64,000 nt of DNA from Otis tarda (taxonomy: Eukaryota; Chordata; Aves; Otidiformes; Otididae): NCBI GenBank assembly GCA_026413225.1, contig CM048552.1, positions 168,652,053 through 168,716,052 of the forward strand, written 5' to 3'. Each line of letters opens with the position of its first letter. The first letter of the stretch is position 1. The notes beneath the pieces are model-generated. The model had not been told where the DNA came from, did no database searches, and was given only the letters and a program-made list of their open reading frames with translations. A program made the translations under genes and the position numbers. Positions 60,301-64,000 of this stretch are shown in pieces.

Positions 60301-61224
60301 TGAATTGCTGTCTTAAGACATGACTTCTTTTCTAGAAAGGCAAAAGCTTTTATTTGTTTGTTTTAACAGCTGCAGACCTATTACTCCACCCTGAAAACTG
60401 GTATGATTATTATTATACAAATTGGCAGATAGACAGGAAATAGAGTGGGTACTTGAAAACTTAGAGGCTGCAATCTAAACTAGGAGGAGAACTGGGAACA
60501 CTTCAGAGCTGATGGGTCTGGATAAGGGCCCAGCCTCCAAACCAGAGCAAGCCTTCTCCCTCTCATCTATTTTCTCTAGAATGGTTACCTGGGAGTGCTG
60601 TCTGGATGGGAGCCATCACATGCTTCCACCAGATTTCTGATTCAGGGCATACTATGGGGCACACCTGCAGCTCAGTTTAGATGCAGTCAAAACTGATGTT
60701 CTGGCTACATTTCAGCTCTGCGCTGATAGGTATCTGCCTGACCACCCATGTAGGGATCCTGTCACCAGTGGCTTACCTCAGCATTGGCACATACAGCCTT
60801 TCAGCACTGCATGCGGGATGCAGGCCTTGTTTGCCTCTGACACTTGTTTCAAATTCTCTGTCCTACATTTAAAAGAAGAGTTCAATATTTCTTTCTTCCG
60901 GCATGACTGAAAGACCCTTCTATTTATTTTTTTTAGCTTTCTCCCTATTCCCCAGTTCACATCCCTTTTGCATGAATCCCTTGATTAGTTTTATTTGTTT
61001 GAATGTTAAAGAAAGTATTTTATTATTGCCTTAAGGGAAGGCAAGCTGCCAATGAACATTAAACATGCTGTGGTCCAGTCCTTGCACAAGAAACTATCAT
61101 TTGATGCTAACTAACTTACCAGTCAGGCCTGGCCTTAGAAGTTCAGTGCTTTAGGCAAGATAAGTTTGTTGGAGTTCTAAAAAATTTTCTTGCCACACAC
61201 GCAGCTGAAATATTTAAAAAGCTC

Positions 61225-61325
61225 ATAGATAGATATATATAAATATATATGTGCGTGCATGGATTGGTATGTGATTGTTTGCAAGTGCTATGCACATACA
61301 TGCAAATACACACACACGCATACGT
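61225..61325. repeat. TA/CA-rich simple sequence
   Basis: TAGATAGATATATATAAATA and a later ACACACACACGCATACG stretch, separated by about 60 bases. Short impure microsatellites. Confidence 0.7.
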
Positions 61326-61584
61326 TATGCCACATATCGAAGTATCTGGTACAGCTACGTCATAACTGAGGTACATGCTTTTACCTATCCCATATCTTAT
61401 TACTCTTTGCTCCATACTCCTGGATCCCCTAGGACAGGTTGTGGAAACCATACATGCATTGAAGTGACCTCAGACAACTGCCACATTTTCTTTTTTATGT
61501 GATGCTGTCTTTCTGTCTTTCTTCTTTAAGGACAGAACACTATCTGAAAAACTGGGTCTGCTGCTATAAAGACTATAATCCCAG

Positions 61585-61685
61585 TTTCAAAAGGGACATA
61601 AGGGCCAGATTTTCCAAGCACATCTGTGGGTTAAATAAGCACACCATTGTCTGTATATGTGTACCTAATTAGGTAACTTTGTGGT
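61585..61685. repeat. possible ancient amniote repeat relic
   Basis: GGGCCAGATTTTCCAAGCAC resembles the conserved end GGGCCAGATTTTCAAAG of an ancient amniote short repeat, followed by a GTACCTAATTAGGTA palindromic stretch in place of the usual TAGG-type cores. Fragmentary. Confidence 0.35.
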
Positions 61686-61775
61686 CCAAAACATCAACAC
61701 TAACTACATATAAAATAGGATATGCTGGGAATATGATATTTGGATTAGGTTTTCGGATTATACTTTTGGAATACT

Positions 61776-62533
61776 CTTTAACATCTTCATCAATGACATC
61801 AACAATCATGAAGAGATGAAAGGATTGAGTGCAGCCCTGTCAACAAAGACTTTGGGGTACTGGTGGATGAAAAGCTGGACATGAGCCATCAATGTGTGCT
61901 CACAGCCCAGAAGGCTGATAGTATCCTGGGCTGCACCCAAAGAACTGTGGTCAGCAGGTCAAAGGAGGTGATTCTCCCTCTCTATTCTGCTGTGGTGAGA
62001 CCTAACCTCAAGTACTGCATCCAGTTCTGGAGCCTCCAACATAAGAAGGACATGGATGTGTTGGAGCAAGTCCAGAGGAGGGCCATGAAGATGATCAGAG
62101 GGCTGGGGCACTTCTTCTGTGAACACAGGCTCAGAGAGTTGGGCTCAGCCTGGAAAAGAGGAGATTTTAGGGAGACCTTATTGCAGCCTTCCACTACTTA
62201 AAGGGGGCTTATAAAAAGATAGGGACAAACTTGTTAGCAGGGCCTGTTGTGATAAGACAAAGGGTAATGGTTTCAAACTAAAAGAGAGTAGATTCAGACT
62301 AGACATAAGGAAGAAATTTTTTACAATAAGGATGGTGAAGCACTGGAACAGGTTGCCCAGCGAGGTGGGACATGCCCCCTTCCCTGGAAACATTCAAGGT
62401 CAGGTTGGATGGGGCTCTGAGCAACCTGATCCGATTGGAGATGTCCCTGCTTTTTGCAGGGGGGCTGGACTAGATGACCCTTAGAGGTCCCTTCCAGCCC
62501 AAATTATTCTATTATTCTATGACTCTATGATTG
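61776..62533 (+). mobile_element. CR1, 5'-truncated with internal deletion
   Basis: CTTTAACATCTTCATCAATG (RT, L-F-N-I-F-I-N-D) is followed after a few codons by GATTGAGTGCAGCCCTG, which in the intact copy lies about 220 bases further on. The catalytic F-A-D-D region is therefore deleted. The rest runs through the C-terminal coding region (frame disrupted near 62145-62230) to the 3' tail GGACTAGATGACCCTTAGAG and terminal ATTCTATTATTCTATG units. Divergence is clearly higher than for the copy at 57.9 kb. Confidence 0.95.
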
Positions 62534-63940
62534 GAGAAAACTCTATTTCCACTAAATCTAACACAAAGCAGACTTCATGTGATCTGAGTGGTTCCCAATC
62601 GTTTTTATCCTGGAAATACCAAAACCATTAGACTTCAGACTAAGCTCTCAGTGATTAATTTTTACAGATTTTATAACTTTCTGAAAGCCCTCTCCAGTGA
62701 GCTTTTTAATGACCTATGGTACTTTAAAGATGGAGACATTAAGCAAAATTTGGAATCTCCAGAAAGTCTCTAAGGAATAGTTCTTTTCAAAATCTATAGC
62801 ATATGGAGAACACAAAGCTATCATGGCAGAAAGACAAGACATAGTTACCTATTCAGCAAAACAAATAAAAGTACACAAAACATTGGGTACCTGAATACCG
62901 CCACTAAGAGCAGTGCAAAAGTGAACTCTATTAGAGTCAGTGAGGCTACTCACATGCTTAAAGAGAAACAAATGCTTAACCACTTTATTGAGTTGCTACA
63001 TTCATCTGTTTTAAATGCATAATTTATGTTTGACTTTACCAGAATTTATTGATGTCTCTGCACTCAAAAATCTACGTCATACACAGTTGTGTTCAGATGT
63101 ATAGGGCTTGAAAATGAATACAAAATTCTCCAAAATGCAATCCAAAAATATCTTCATATCTATTCTGGTGAAAACCAGTTTATATTCTACCTTTTATGCT
63201 TTCAGCTGAATATTTTAATTTCTCCTTAGACTAGTTTTCTATGAGTGCAAGAAGAAAGGGAATGATTCAATTTGTAGAAAATGCAGATAGCTATTACTCT
63301 GGCATTTCAATCCTGTTAAGAGTATTTTGAAACCAAATGCATTTTATGCAAGTCATTTTGCTTAATAGATATTTTTACTGTTGCCTTTTTTTTAAAAAAA
63401 AAGGTTAACAAAACATGAATTATTTCTATCTTAATCTATTTATGCATTCAATCAGTTATATGATTATTATATTCAATAGAAGTGCTAATCTCCAGTTTAG
63501 GAACAAAACTATTCTTTAATTGTAACATTTTAATTCCTCATTACCCTAGACTTTTTTGAGCTAGAGTTACAACACATCTCCTTGCTGGTATTCTAACCCA
63601 CTAAACCTCTACTTAGAGTTTTTTGTTTTATTGATTCAGTCTCCCAGTGCCTGTAATATGATAAATATGTGGAAACTTGAAAACGGTATCTTGTTTACAT
63701 GGCTATGCAGCTGCCAAAACAGCTGCCATTTCAATTTTTAAAAGGGAAACAAGGGCCTCTTATCTGATATGGAAGAAAAATAGACTGATCCTTCCATTCA
63801 TTTTTACTATGTCTCAAATCATTTAATAACACAGATGAGTCAACATTAAAAAAAAAGATATCAACCTCTATGCATAATATTGAAAAGCCTTTCTAAGAGT
63901 TAAATTATTTTCTCATGTTAAAGTATTTTTATGTATCAAG
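62534..63940. other. AT-rich DNA without recognised gene
   Basis: No supportable gene up to the exon-like segment at the window end. It contains one ancient repeat relic at about 62925-62995 and a T9/A9 pair near 63387-63403. Confidence 0.5.
62925..62995. repeat. possible ancient amniote repeat relic
   Basis: GAGTCAGTGAGGCTACTCAC, ATGCTTAAAGAGAAACAAAT and GCTTAACCACTTTATTGAG follow the order of a known short amniote repeat (ACTACTCACATGCTTAAAGTTAAGCA...TTAAGTGCTTTGCTGA). Diverged but collinear. Confidence 0.5.
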
Positions 63941-64000
63941 GTTACAAGGAACTGAAAACTGCAGAAGATGAGAGTGCTTCAGAAGAGCCCAACACTCCCA
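63941..64000 (+). CDS. possible coding exon start at window edge (partial)
   Basis: After AT-rich DNA ending TTTTTATGTATCAAG, composition shifts sharply and the last 60 bases are open in one frame: GT, then codons for YKELKTAEDESASEEPNTP. The translation is acidic and hydrophilic, as in a linker region. The frame would be phase 1 (a base supplied by an upstream exon plus GT). The pyrimidine tract before the AG is weak, and 19 open codons carry little statistical weight. The exon, if real, continues beyond the window. No family recognised. Confidence 0.22.

Larger units (their letters stand above)
59077..61775. other. AT-rich DNA without recognised gene
   Basis: No supportable gene. Possible ancient repeat relics are listed at 60175-60300 and 61585-61685; mixed TA/CA simple repeats lie around 61225-61325. 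Confidence 0.5.

Noticed and set aside
1-64000. tRNA, rRNA, U-snRNA, CRISPR array, bacterial-style operons, intact retrovirus
   Set aside because: None of the characteristic sequences were seen when reading both strands by eye; divergent small RNA genes cannot be excluded without a covariance-model search.

Overview
This window looks like nuclear DNA of a bird. It is AT-rich and gene-poor, has no operon-like organisation, and its recognisable repeats are almost all CR1 LINEs. Their 3' ends carry the avian octamer (ATTCTATG/CATAGAAT)n, and every copy is cut off at its 5' end. Around them are short ancient amniote relics (MIR/CORE-SINE-like pieces and small imperfect inverted-repeat MITE-like elements ending in GGGCC...), poly-T/poly-A runs, dinucleotide repeats and polypurine tracts. 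I recognise no tRNA, rRNA, CRISPR array or named protein-coding gene. The window is most likely a gene desert or long-intron territory holding, at most, a few exons.

Layout. 1-10,200: mostly unique AT-rich DNA with a degraded CR1 end (about 4.2 kb), a MIR-like relic (4.6 kb), a retroviral-end-like AATAAA segment (5.0 kb), a MITE-like relic (5.1 kb) and another MIR-like relic (9.6 kb). 10,200-10,720: the most CpG-rich segment, a candidate promoter or enhancer. 10,720-20,600: no gene supported; a diverged direct-repeat pair lies at 15.6 and 16.15 kb. 20,638-21,473: two adjacent minus-strand segments look like spliced coding exons in compatible phase; this is the best gene candidate. 22,141-23,143: two CR1 pieces with converging 3' ends. 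26,521-27,085: a CR1 inserted into an older CR1. 27,090-43,330: 16 kb without a supportable gene, with a strong G-quadruplex motif at 30.4 kb and possible conserved noncoding DNA near 25.1 and 35.1 kb. 43,332-44,174: a young minus-strand CR1. 50,879-52,346: an older CR1 interrupted by a younger one. 55,249-55,640: a candidate plus-strand terminal exon with stop codon and AATAAA. 57,807-59,076: a very young plus-strand CR1 sitting inside a polypurine tract, with an uninterrupted reverse-transcriptase C-terminal reading frame. 61,776-62,533: an internally deleted CR1. 63,941-64,000: a possible exon start at the window edge.

How it fits together: the main story is retrotransposon layering. Older CR1 copies have been split by younger ones, and the two youngest copies (43.3 and 57.9 kb) are near-identical and inverted, giving a potential substrate for a roughly 14-kb inversion. 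I found no coordinated gene system and no convincing new biological system. The exon-like segments and the CpG-rich block deserve a database search, because only that can show whether a real gene crosses this window.
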